Origin: an uncultured Propionibacteriaceae bacterium
GTDB taxonomy: Bacteria; Actinomycetota; Actinomycetes; Propionibacteriales; Propionibacteriaceae
Assembly (NCBI GenBank): GCA_945911015.1
Contig: CAMDZW010000003.1
Location: 124,001 to 188,000, forward strand
Direction of reading: 5' to 3'
DNA: 64,000 nt
The notes under the pieces were generated by a model. It saw only the letters and a program-made list of their open reading frames with translations. It ran no database searches and was not told the origin of the DNA. Position 1 is the first letter of the stretch, and every line of letters begins with the position of its first letter. Below, in pieces: positions 52,280 through 60,548 of the stretch. Made by a program: the position numbers and the translations under genes.

Positions 52280-53578
52280 ATGCACACCTGGTATTCCGAC
52301 AGCGGTCACACCGCCGAACGCCTCGAAACCCTGCTCGAGCAGGAGGACCCGATCAGGCCCGACTGGGACGGGATCGCTGAGCTGCTGGCCATCGGTGCCC
52401 CGATCGACGGACGGACCACCGTACGGGGAATGCGTCGCCTCCGGCCGTGGGAGACCCTCGACGAAGGCGGTGCCGTGACCACCGAGCGCTGGTCGTGGCT
52501 GGACCTCGAGTCCGGGGGCGGCTCGGTCGATGCGGTCGTCAGTGCACTCGAGGCCACCGTGGCCGACCATGCCAGCAACGGTTTCGCACCACTGCTCAGC
52601 GGTGGCTGGGATTCCCGGATCCTGGCCACCCTGGCGGTCCGGGCCAGCCCGGCGGACCGACCGGTCACGGTGCGGACCACGTCATCGGACACCGGCACGG
52701 TGCTCGAAGAACTCGTCGCCGCCCAGGTCGCAGAACGACTTGGAGCACACCACAAGATCCTGATGCCGCGGCGAGATCGATTCGCCCCTGACCTGGCCCT
52801 CTTCGCCTCGGCGGTCGACTTCCAGACCGCCTTCCACATCTGGCTGGTGCCGGCCGTGGAGGACCTCGACCCTGCCGGCGGCACCGTCGTCGACGGGCTC
52901 GGCGGCGGCGTGGTGCTCGGCGGTGCCTTCGCCGATCCGAGTGGTCGGGGCAGCCTGCTGGACCGACGGTTCGCCGCGACGAGCCCGTACCTGGGTGATG
53001 CCGGTGCGGTGCTCTGCCCGGCCGCGGTGACCGCAGTCACCGACCGGGCACGCGCCGGTTTCGATGCACTCGCCACACCGCTGCTGGGTCACCGTCACGG
53101 TGCCACCTGGACGGCTTACCTGGCCCGCACCCTGCCGGGCATCAGCCTCGCCCCGTACGGGTTGGTGTCGGCGAAGGCGCCGGTCGCGACGCCATACCTC
53201 GACGATCGAGTCGTCGCTGCCGCCATGGCGGTGGAGGACCACACGGACGGGCGGCTCTACCCGGAGGTGATGGGCAGGCTCGACCCGGTGCTGGCCACTC
53301 TGCCCACCGCTGCCGAGCTGACCCCCTGGCCCCGACCGCACCCGCGGCGCATCTCTTCGGCCGAGGCCGCCGGGGTCATCCGTGACCTGGTGCTGGCGCC
53401 CACGGTGCGGCCATTGATCGATGACGCTCTGGCCGGTGCGCCCCTCGAGCGATGGATGGCGGTGTTGGCCACCCGGGGTGGGCAACATCTGCTGCGCGGG
53501 CTGGCCGTGCTCGCGCTGTGGTTCGACCGTTGGGCCGACCGGCTCGGCGGGGTCGACACCGAGGGGTTGCTGCGATGA
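52280..53578 (+). CDS. Asparagine-synthase-like protein without glutaminase domain
   Basis: 432 residues. The PP-loop 'LLSGGWDSR' of the asparagine synthase synthetase domain starts near residue 110, but there is no N-terminal Cys-type glutaminase domain; the N-terminus begins 'MHTWYSDSGHTAERL' instead. Such proteins adenylate a carboxyl and let an amine attack. In polysaccharide loci, relatives amidate uronic acids. It follows the dehydrogenase by 7 bp and overlaps the next gene by 4 bp. Its ammonia or amine source is unknown. Confidence 0.8.
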   Translation: MHTWYSDSGHTAERLETLLEQEDPIRPDWDGIAELLAIGAPIDGRTTVRGMRRLRPWETLDEGGAVTTERWSWLDLESGGGSVDAVVSALEATVADHASNGFAPLLSGGWDSRILATLAVRASPADRPVTVRTTSSDTGTVLEELVAAQVAERLGAHHKILMPRRDRFAPDLALFASAVDFQTAFHIWLVPAVEDLDPAGGTVVDGLGGGVVLGGAFADPSGRGSLLDRRFAATSPYLGDAGAVLCPAAVTAVTDRARAGFDALATPLLGHRHGATWTAYLARTLPGISLAPYGLVSAKAPVATPYLDDRVVAAAMAVEDHTDGRLYPEVMGRLDPVLATLPTAAELTPWPRPHPRRISSAEAAGVIRDLVLAPTVRPLIDDALAGAPLERWMAVLATRGGQHLLRGLAVLALWFDRWADRLGGVDTEGLLR

Positions 53579-53991
53579 CCCGGTACGAAATCCTCACCTC
53601 CAGTGCCGCTCCGGCCCGGGGACCGGTCCCGCCGGTGCTCTGTCTTTGCGCCGAGGTGCCCCTGTCCGGCCGGTTCGTCGAGCGCCTGATCGCGGCCGAG
53701 CAGGCTGGTGCCCACCTCATCCTGCTGGCCACCTCACCGGGCGAGTTGATGAGCCCGATCGCTGCGCTCGCCCGGCTGGTCGTCACCGAGGACGAGCCGA
53801 CTGTCACCGAGGCGACCGCCAGCTACGGCGCCGAACGCGTCATCCGGGCCGATCCCCACAACGTGGCCAGCTGGATCGCTCGACTGCCGACCCCGGAGGC
53901 CATGACCACCCGCCGCCGGGTCCGCCGGGCCCTGCGGCGCGTCCCGGGAGCGACCAGTCTGCACTCGAGGTTCGCCAGGAGGCAGCAATGA
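53575..53991 (+). CDS. Small protein of unknown function
   Basis: 138 residues, no signal peptide or membrane helix. The middle is Rossmann-like in pattern ('AEQAGAHLILLATSPGELM', 'LARLVVTEDEPTVTEA'), and the C-terminus is Arg-rich. It overlaps the genes on both sides by 4 bp, so it is almost certainly translated. I do not recognise it. It may be a small partner of the asparagine-synthase-like protein or the glycosyltransferase. Confidence 0.6.
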   Translation: MTRYEILTSSAAPARGPVPPVLCLCAEVPLSGRFVERLIAAEQAGAHLILLATSPGELMSPIAALARLVVTEDEPTVTEATASYGAERVIRADPHNVASWIARLPTPEAMTTRRRVRRALRRVPGATSLHSRFARRQQ

Positions 53992-55598
53992 CCGAGCCTG
54001 AGATCGTGATGGCGACCGACTTCCGGTTCCCCGGAGGCACGACCGCCAGCGTGGTCGAAGAACTCACCGCCCAGCACGCGGAGGGCCGCGCCACGTCACT
54101 GCTGCAGCTCGCCTCTCCCCTGCTGCAACGCCCTCGCCCGTTCGCCGGACGGATCCGGGAACTGATCGCATCCGGGAGCACCGCCCTGGTGCCGAGCGGA
54201 CGTCTGACCCATACCCGGTTGTTGTTGATCCGCCATCCCAGCGTGCTGGACCAGATCCCGGACCGACGACCACGGATCGAGGCCGAGCAGATCGTACTGG
54301 TGGCCAACCAGGTCCCTCGTGACGAGCGGACCTACTACGACGTGGCCCGGGTGCAGCGCAATGCGATCGCGCTGTTCGGGCGGCCCCCGGTGTGGGCCCC
54401 GATCAGCCCCGGGGTCCGGGCCGCGATCAGGGCCGAGGCCGATGTCGCGATGACCGACGACGACTGGGTCAACATCATCGACCTCGACACCGCCACGGCG
54501 CGGACCGGGTTCGTCGCCGACCGACCAGTGATCGGACGTCACGGCCGCGAGCACTGGTCGAAATGGCCGGCCACATCCGACGACATCCTTGCTGCCTACC
54601 CAGATGACCCCCGGTATCGGGTCGAGGTGATGGGTGGCGCCCACGCGGTGGGCGACGTCCTCGGCACCATCCCGGCGAACTGGACCGTCCACGACTTCAA
54701 CGCCATGCCGGTCCCGGACTTCCTGTCCCGGATCGACTTCCACGTCTACCAGCATCATCCCGGTCTGGTCGAGGCCTTCGGCCGGGTCGTCCTCGAAGGG
54801 CTGGCCGCCGGCGTGGTGTGTTTTGCGCCGCCGTCGCTGGAGCCGATCTTCGGCGATGCGGTCACCTATGGCACTCCTGATCAGGTCCGCGGTTTCGTCG
54901 ATCGGCTGTGGGCCGACCCGCACGAGTACACCCAGCGATCCGCCCGAGGCATCACCTTCGCCATGGACCGCTTCAGCCACCAGGCCCATCGGCGTCGGAT
55001 CGCGGCGCTGATCGGAGAATCCCGGTGCGCAGCACGCCCGGCCATGGCCAAGCCGCTCACCCCGGTGGCCACATCCACCTCCCGGCGCTCGAGACCGGCA
55101 CCGGTGGGGCCAGCGGCCGGTCCGTTCCGGAGTCGACTCACCCGCCTGGGCCGGTCGGCACCGGGCTGGGTCAGGACCTCTGCCCGTACCGGAATCAGCC
55201 AGCTCCAGCGGGTGCGGGCCGGGCTGGCGGCGATGAACCCGCCCCGTCCGCAGATCGCCACCCCGACCGCTGCTGACCACATCCCGGCGGATGCGCCCGT
55301 CGTCCTGGTCGTCATCACCGCGACCGCCGCTGAGCCACAGCGGGCTGTCGACCAGCTCCTCGCCCGCGCGCAGGAGTCATCGGCCTTTCGCTGTGCCCTG
55401 CTCGCCCCGGACGAGTGGGCCGACCCGGCTTGCCGCGCCGGGCTGTTCCACACCACCGCCGACGGGACCGATGCTGCTCAGATGGCCGAGCTCAGCGCAC
55501 AGCTGGGTGCCGCTGCCCTGGTCGGGGTGGACCCGACGGTCCCCGGCTGGTTGGACGTGGTCGAGGCCACGGCCCTCGCCCGGAAGGAGCAGCGATGA
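53988..55598 (+). CDS. Glycosyltransferase (GT4-like) with extra C-terminal part
   Basis: 536 residues. Residues 1-350 are a GT-B glycosyltransferase, with the late motif 'HHPGLVEAFGRVVLEGLAAG' of GT4 enzymes (E-x7-E). About residues 355-420 are a basic linker, and the last 110 residues are a separate alpha/beta region ('APVVLVVITATAAEPQ') that looks like the start of another nucleotide-binding domain. It should transfer a sugar to the growing surface polymer. Start from the 4-bp overlap with the preceding gene. Confidence 0.82.
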   Translation: MTEPEIVMATDFRFPGGTTASVVEELTAQHAEGRATSLLQLASPLLQRPRPFAGRIRELIASGSTALVPSGRLTHTRLLLIRHPSVLDQIPDRRPRIEAEQIVLVANQVPRDERTYYDVARVQRNAIALFGRPPVWAPISPGVRAAIRAEADVAMTDDDWVNIIDLDTATARTGFVADRPVIGRHGREHWSKWPATSDDILAAYPDDPRYRVEVMGGAHAVGDVLGTIPANWTVHDFNAMPVPDFLSRIDFHVYQHHPGLVEAFGRVVLEGLAAGVVCFAPPSLEPIFGDAVTYGTPDQVRGFVDRLWADPHEYTQRSARGITFAMDRFSHQAHRRRIAALIGESRCAARPAMAKPLTPVATSTSRRSRPAPVGPAAGPFRSRLTRLGRSAPGWVRTSARTGISQLQRVRAGLAAMNPPRPQIATPTAADHIPADAPVVLVVITATAAEPQRAVDQLLARAQESSAFRCALLAPDEWADPACRAGLFHTTADGTDAAQMAELSAQLGAAALVGVDPTVPGWLDVVEATALARKEQR

Positions 55599-56680
55599 GG
55601 TGGCTGTACCGCCGATACCGCACCGCGCGGGTCCGGCTCACCGCGCTCGGCAAGCTGGCCCGCAAGGAACGCGAGTGGCAGGTGCCGTTGCGCACCCGTA
55701 CCCCGCAGTGGTGGCGTCGAGGATTTCTGTCCCGCTCGGCTGTGCTCTACGAACTGGACCGCAACGACCCCTCCCTCTACCTCAGCGACTCCCACCGTTA
55801 CCTGCAGACCAAACGCATGGTCCACCCCAAGCTCCAGGACCTGATCAACAACAAGCTGACCACCCATCTGCTCCTCACCGCGATGGACATCCCTGCCCCT
55901 GAACTGCTCGGCATCGCCTGGCAGGGCCGGGTCCATCGCTTCCCCAGTGACGTCCAGGTCAGTACGGTCGAGCACCTCCGCTCGATGGAGCTCGGCGACC
56001 TCCATTTCTTCAAGGTCGTCGCAGGCGCGGAGGGCAAGAACATCCAGGCCATCACCCGCCTCAGCGACGGCATCTGGGACGTCAACGGCTCACCCGGTAC
56101 GGCAGACGCTGCGGCTCGGTCGGTGGCTGGGTTCCCCATGATCATCGAACGTGGCATCGTCCAGCATCCGTCCCAGGCCGGGCTCAATCCCGGCTCGGTC
56201 AACACGATCCGCGTGCTGACCGTGCCGGACGTGGCTGACGGCAACCGGCCGTTCATTGCCGCAGCGGTGCAACGGATCGGCTGCCGGCGCTCCGGATCGG
56301 CGGACAACTGGAGTCGCGGTGGTCTCAGTGCAGCGGTCGATCTGGACACCGGCGTTTTGGGCCGAGCCACCCGTCTGCCCGACGGCCACCACAAGGAATG
56401 GTTCGACACCCATCCCGACACCGGAGCAATGATCACCGGACACGCCATTGCCCACTGGGACCGGGTCGTCGATCTCGTGCTCGGTGCGGCCGCCAAGGTG
56501 TCCTTCCTCGAGTACGTCGGCTGGGACATCGTCATCACCGCCGAGGGCCCACTGGTGCTCGAGGCCAACATCAACTCCGGGGTCAACGTGATCCAGTCCC
56601 ATCAACCGTTGTTGGCCGATCCCCGGGTCCGTGCCTACTACCGAGGCCGCGGGCTCCGGGTCGGTGGGGGCGTCCCATGA
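55595..56680 (+). CDS. Sugar-transfer-associated ATP-grasp protein
   Basis: 361 residues. It has the layout of the sugar-transfer-associated ATP-grasp family, known from polysaccharide loci: 'KRMVHPKLQDLINNKLTTHL' early, 'FFKVVAGAEGKNIQAITRL' for ATP, 'NPGSVNTIRVLTV', and the metal site 'VLEANINSGVNVIQ'. These enzymes are thought to join a carboxyl on a sugar to an amine. Start and stop overlap their neighbours by 4 bp. It is different in sequence from the three ATP-grasp proteins encoded next. Confidence 0.87.
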   Translation: MRWLYRRYRTARVRLTALGKLARKEREWQVPLRTRTPQWWRRGFLSRSAVLYELDRNDPSLYLSDSHRYLQTKRMVHPKLQDLINNKLTTHLLLTAMDIPAPELLGIAWQGRVHRFPSDVQVSTVEHLRSMELGDLHFFKVVAGAEGKNIQAITRLSDGIWDVNGSPGTADAAARSVAGFPMIIERGIVQHPSQAGLNPGSVNTIRVLTVPDVADGNRPFIAAAVQRIGCRRSGSADNWSRGGLSAAVDLDTGVLGRATRLPDGHHKEWFDTHPDTGAMITGHAIAHWDRVVDLVLGAAAKVSFLEYVGWDIVITAEGPLVLEANINSGVNVIQSHQPLLADPRVRAYYRGRGLRVGGGVP

Positions 56681-59277
56681 GTTCACATCCACAGTCACAG
56701 GAGAGATGGCACATGCACACATCGGGTCCGACCGAACCGGTCGTCATCCTCGACGGCCTGCAGGCCTTGGAATACCGGTCGATCGGCGTGGGTCGGCGAG
56801 GGCAGCAGCGGAGCCTGACCAACGCGCTGGTCCGGGTGGATGCCCTGTTGCCCGACGGAGGCTCGGTCTTCGGTCTGGGTGAGGCCCAGTTCCGCGGCGC
56901 CCAGACCGGTGACCACGGCGGCCGCGCCCGTGCCTTCCTCGTGGAATCGCTGCACCGGTTGGAAGGTCGGGAGCTGACGGTCACCGACCGGGCCACCGCG
57001 CTGGAGTCGATCCGACGGATGATGGCCGACCTTGCCGCGGTTGCTGCCGAGCAGGACCACCTGGACCGCAGGGACTCCCCACGGGCCAGGGATCTGCGCG
57101 GCATCGTGAAGACCGCGGTGCAGTGGGCGCGACTGTCGGACAATGTGGGCCCGTTCCGAGGGGCGCTGTTCGGCATCGAGACCGCACTGCTCGACGTGGC
57201 CGGCCGTGCCCTCGACATCCCGACCTCCGAACTGCTCGCCGGTGCACCCGTCGACCGCCACGGACCCGAAGTCCTTGCTCCGTTACGGATCCTCAGATCC
57301 ACCGCTGACGAGGCGATGGCCGAAATCACCTTCAGCCTGGCCGGGACCGATCCCCGCCCCGTGCTGTGGCTGGATCTGGACGCACGACTGCGCCTGCCCG
57401 AGACCCTCGACCTGATCGGCCGACTCGGCCGGGCCGCGACGCGCGGTGAACTACCGGGTCGGATCTTGGTCCGGCGAGCGGTCAACGTGCGCGACTCCTA
57501 CCGTTTGGGTGCTGTCCGTCGTGCGGCGCAACGGTTCTCGACCGACGGGGTCGCGATCGAGATCGTCAACGACACCGTCCTGTCCAGCGGTGCGGTGGCC
57601 AGTCGACGCATCCGGGGACAGGTGATCTCGGTCCGTCCCCATGCCCTTGGTGGTTTGGTTGCCTCACTGCGGCAGATCGGACGGATCGCCGAAGCCGGGG
57701 GTCGCCCGTACGTGGTGGATGTCGAGGCCGGAGGTCCGATCGCCCATGCCGCACAGCTCCACCTCGGCGCGGCAGCACGGACCGCCGTGCCGGTCGTCGC
57801 CACACCACGCGACGAGGCGAGCGTGCTCGCCGGGCCCGGTCTTGGGGTCCCGATGCCCTGGGAGGAGATCGTCGACTCGGTCACCGACCATGTGATCGTC
57901 CGACCGACCGCCACGGACACGCCTGCGCCCGGCCTGTCGGCCAACACCTACCGGGAGGTCCCGTTCCTCCAACCACTCGGCCCCAATGGCACCAAGGGTC
58001 ACCTCCTCGAGCGTGAAGCCCTCGCCCGGGGGATGTCGACCATCCGGTTCTCCAAGGGAGCCTTTGTTGCTTCGGACCGCAGACATGAGCCGCTGGTGTT
58101 CAAGTGGAGCCGGTCGCCGTTGTCGAGTGCGGTTGCCCTGGCCATGTGCACCCACAAGGAGGCCACCCGGATCCGACTGTCCCGAGCGGGGGTCCCGGTG
58201 CCACGAGGGCGTACCTTCGGCAACGGCGACCTCGAGACGGCCCGCGCGTTCGCCGACCATCTCGGCTACCCGGTCGTGGTGAAGCCCGCCATGGGAGTGC
58301 GCGGGATCGGTGTGGTGGCAGGGATCGCTGACCGTACGGAACTGGATCTGGCCTTCGAGCAGCTCACCGACAGCAAGCTTGGTGACCAGGATTTCATTGT
58401 GGAGAAGCACATCCCGGGCAAGGACTACCGGATCGTCGTGGTCGGTGACCGGGTCATTGCCGCCATCTTGAGAGAGCCTGCCTCGGTGATCGGTGACGGT
58501 GTCCGCAGTGTCGCCGAACTGCTGATCAACAAGAACGCCTTCCGCCGGCTCAACCCACACCTGTGGGGCCGCCCCATCATGTACGACGCGGCAGCCCGGT
58601 ACCAGCTGGAGCGGATCGGGATGGACCTGGAGTCGGTGCCGGCCAAGGGACAGCACATCCTGTTGTCGAACTCGTGCAGTCTGTCCCAGGGTGGAGACTC
58701 GACCGATGTCCTCGATGAGCTGCACCCGTCGATCAAACAGGCCTGTGTTGCTGCTGTGCAGGCCATCCCGGGGCTTGCCTTCTGCGGCGTGGACTTCCTG
58801 TTGGAGGACCACACCGTGCCCTTGGACGAACAGGAGTCAGGCATCTGCGAACTCAACGCCCATGCCGCGATCGGCAATTGTGAGTATCCGTTCTTCGGAA
58901 CCCCGCGCGAGGTGGCACGGATCTTCATCGACGAGTGCGTCACCCGGTACGGACTCGACGTCGCGGCAGAACCGGCCAGCGAGGTGTCCCTCCAGCTGAC
59001 CATCAAGGGCAGGACGATGGGCACCAACTACGCCCACTGGATGCGTCGCAATGCCCGCGAGTTCGGGCTGGCCGGCTGGGTCCGCCGGATCAATCGCCGC
59101 ACACTCGAAGCGGTGATCAGCGGTGAGACCGCAGCCGCGACCGCGCTCACTGCTGCTGCGGTCCTCGGTCCGTCGAGGTCCAAGGTGACCTCGGTGACCA
59201 CCACCCACGTGACCGCGCCCCATCGCACCACCTTCACCATCGTCAAGAACGCCCCAGAGGAGTTGGCCCGTGTCTGA
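56677..59277 (+). CDS. Trimodular fusion: enolase-superfamily, ATP-grasp (CphA-like), acylphosphatase-like
   Basis: 866 residues. About 20-395 is an enolase-superfamily domain: capping part 'FGLGEAQFRGAQTG', then 'ALFGIETALLDVAGRALD' and 'PHALGGLVASLRQIGRIAEA'. Of the usual barrel acids, an Asp ('LWLDLDARL') and an Asp ('IVNDTVL') remain, but the Glu of strand 4 reads 'VRRAV' and the strand 6 Lys is Arg. About 405-755 is a cyanophycin-synthetase-like ATP-grasp domain ('PVVVKPAMGVRG', 'EKHIPGKDYRIVV', 'CELNAHAAIG'). About 768-858 looks like an acylphosphatase ('LTIKGRTMGT', 'FGLAGWVRRI') without its catalytic Arg and Asn. ATG at 56677 overlaps the previous stop; an ATG at 56713 has a stronger binding site. 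The substrate is unknown. Confidence 0.8.
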   Translation: MSSHPQSQERWHMHTSGPTEPVVILDGLQALEYRSIGVGRRGQQRSLTNALVRVDALLPDGGSVFGLGEAQFRGAQTGDHGGRARAFLVESLHRLEGRELTVTDRATALESIRRMMADLAAVAAEQDHLDRRDSPRARDLRGIVKTAVQWARLSDNVGPFRGALFGIETALLDVAGRALDIPTSELLAGAPVDRHGPEVLAPLRILRSTADEAMAEITFSLAGTDPRPVLWLDLDARLRLPETLDLIGRLGRAATRGELPGRILVRRAVNVRDSYRLGAVRRAAQRFSTDGVAIEIVNDTVLSSGAVASRRIRGQVISVRPHALGGLVASLRQIGRIAEAGGRPYVVDVEAGGPIAHAAQLHLGAAARTAVPVVATPRDEASVLAGPGLGVPMPWEEIVDSVTDHVIVRPTATDTPAPGLSANTYREVPFLQPLGPNGTKGHLLEREALARGMSTIRFSKGAFVASDRRHEPLVFKWSRSPLSSAVALAMCTHKEATRIRLSRAGVPVPRGRTFGNGDLETARAFADHLGYPVVVKPAMGVRGIGVVAGIADRTELDLAFEQLTDSKLGDQDFIVEKHIPGKDYRIVVVGDRVIAAILREPASVIGDGVRSVAELLINKNAFRRLNPHLWGRPIMYDAAARYQLERIGMDLESVPAKGQHILLSNSCSLSQGGDSTDVLDELHPSIKQACVAAVQAIPGLAFCGVDFLLEDHTVPLDEQESGICELNAHAAIGNCEYPFFGTPREVARIFIDECVTRYGLDVAAEPASEVSLQLTIKGRTMGTNYAHWMRRNAREFGLAGWVRRINRRTLEAVISGETAAATALTAAAVLGPSRSKVTSVTTTHVTAPHRTTFTIVKNAPEELARV

Positions 59278-60487
59278 GGTCGCCACACCCTTCCATGCCC
59301 GACAGGCAACCCTGGACGGGACTCTGACCCTGCGTGCCCTGCTTCGCCACGGGTTTGCGGTGTCGGTCTATCCGCGTCAGGTCGTCACCGCAACCCCCGG
59401 GGCTTCAGCACCAGGTGCGGAACGGATCGAACCCGGGCACGGTGCCACCGAACTCTCCTTCGTCCACGGCCTCCCGGGCACCAGTGGCCTCGCCCCGGTG
59501 ACGTTCTCCCAAGACAAGCGGATGCGTCGCGCCCTGCTCGAGCGCGCCGGCATCGCAGTGCCGAAGGGCGCCACCTTCACCATGGGGCGCGGTGTCCGCG
59601 GCTCCCACCGGTTTGCCCACCGCATCGGCTTTCCGGTCGTGGTGAAGCCCGCAGTCGGCGACAATGCCATCGAGACCTTCGCCGGGATCGGCGATGACGC
59701 GGCCCTTGAGGCCGCTTTGGATCACCTACGGACACCGCCGACCGAACGTCCCGGGTTCAGCCGGGCGGCCTACGGCCTGACCGAGCTGCGCGAACCGGGC
59801 GAGGAGAACGGCCGCATCGTCGTCCCCTCCAGCTATACCTTCCTGGTGGAGAAGCAACTCAGCGGTGCCTATCTGCGGTGCCTGGTGATCGGCGACGAGG
59901 TCCACTCGGTGATCTCCTGTGTCGGCGCCCCCGGCGACGGCAGCCTCACCGGCGGCATCGAGATCCTGCACCAGATTCACCCGGGGTTCACCGACCTCGC
60001 CCGCCGTGCCGCGGCAGTGATCGACGGTCTGGCCGTGGTCACGGTCGACATCGTGGCCCCGAACCCCTATGACCACCCCAGCACCCAGACCTTCGGTGTG
60101 GTCGAGCTCTCCGAACGTCCCGGACTGTGGGTTCAGGCCATGGTGGACCCACAGCTGGCCGAGGGGCTGGCCGAGGAGATCCTGATCTCGTACGCAAGGA
60201 GCTGCGGTGTCGCCGTCGCCGGAGGCCGTGACGAGGTCACCGTCGAACTCGAGGCCCACGCACTCCCCGATGTGGTGGAGGGAGCGGCCGCGATCGAGTC
60301 CGCTGCGTCCGAGGCCGGTCTGCGGTGCCGGATCACCGACTCCGACCGCGTCGCCGGTGTCGTCCGTGCCGATCTCTCGGGCGGGGTGGGCCCCATGGCC
60401 GAGCTCACCGATGCGCTGCTTGACGGTCGGATCGACCGCCAGCAGGTGATGTTGGCCGTCCTGTCTCCACGTCCGGTCATGCGGTGA
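59270..60487 (+). CDS. ATP-grasp protein related to cyanophycin synthetase, degenerate metal site
   Basis: 405 residues. The ATP-grasp core is clear: 'QDKRMRRALLERAGIAVPKG', 'FPVVVKPAVGDNAIETF', 'FLVEKQLSGAYLRCLVIGDE'. It is parallel in order to the fusion protein's middle part and to the next gene. But the metal motif that should read E-x-N-A/S is 'VVELSERPGLW', with the Asn missing, and the sub-lobe with the S/T-N-x-S-x-G-G segment is shortened. The last 90 residues ('VTVELEAHALPDVVEG') resemble the acylphosphatase-like tail of the fusion. It may be a regulatory or binding partner. GTG start overlaps the fusion stop by 8 bp. Confidence 0.8.
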   Translation: MSEVATPFHARQATLDGTLTLRALLRHGFAVSVYPRQVVTATPGASAPGAERIEPGHGATELSFVHGLPGTSGLAPVTFSQDKRMRRALLERAGIAVPKGATFTMGRGVRGSHRFAHRIGFPVVVKPAVGDNAIETFAGIGDDAALEAALDHLRTPPTERPGFSRAAYGLTELREPGEENGRIVVPSSYTFLVEKQLSGAYLRCLVIGDEVHSVISCVGAPGDGSLTGGIEILHQIHPGFTDLARRAAAVIDGLAVVTVDIVAPNPYDHPSTQTFGVVELSERPGLWVQAMVDPQLAEGLAEEILISYARSCGVAVAGGRDEVTVELEAHALPDVVEGAAAIESAASEAGLRCRITDSDRVAGVVRADLSGGVGPMAELTDALLDGRIDRQQVMLAVLSPRPVMR

Positions 60488-60536
60488 TGCCATGCATCCA
60501 CGCCAGAGAGCTGCCCGACGTTCTGTCCGGCGCGGC

Positions 60537-60542
60537 TACGCT
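60537..60542 (+). promoter_or_regulatory. -10 box of a leaderless promoter
   Basis: TACGCT ends 6 nt before the GTG at 60549, giving the third ATP-grasp gene a possible own start site inside the operon. Confidence 0.4.
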
Positions 60543-60548
60543 GGATCG

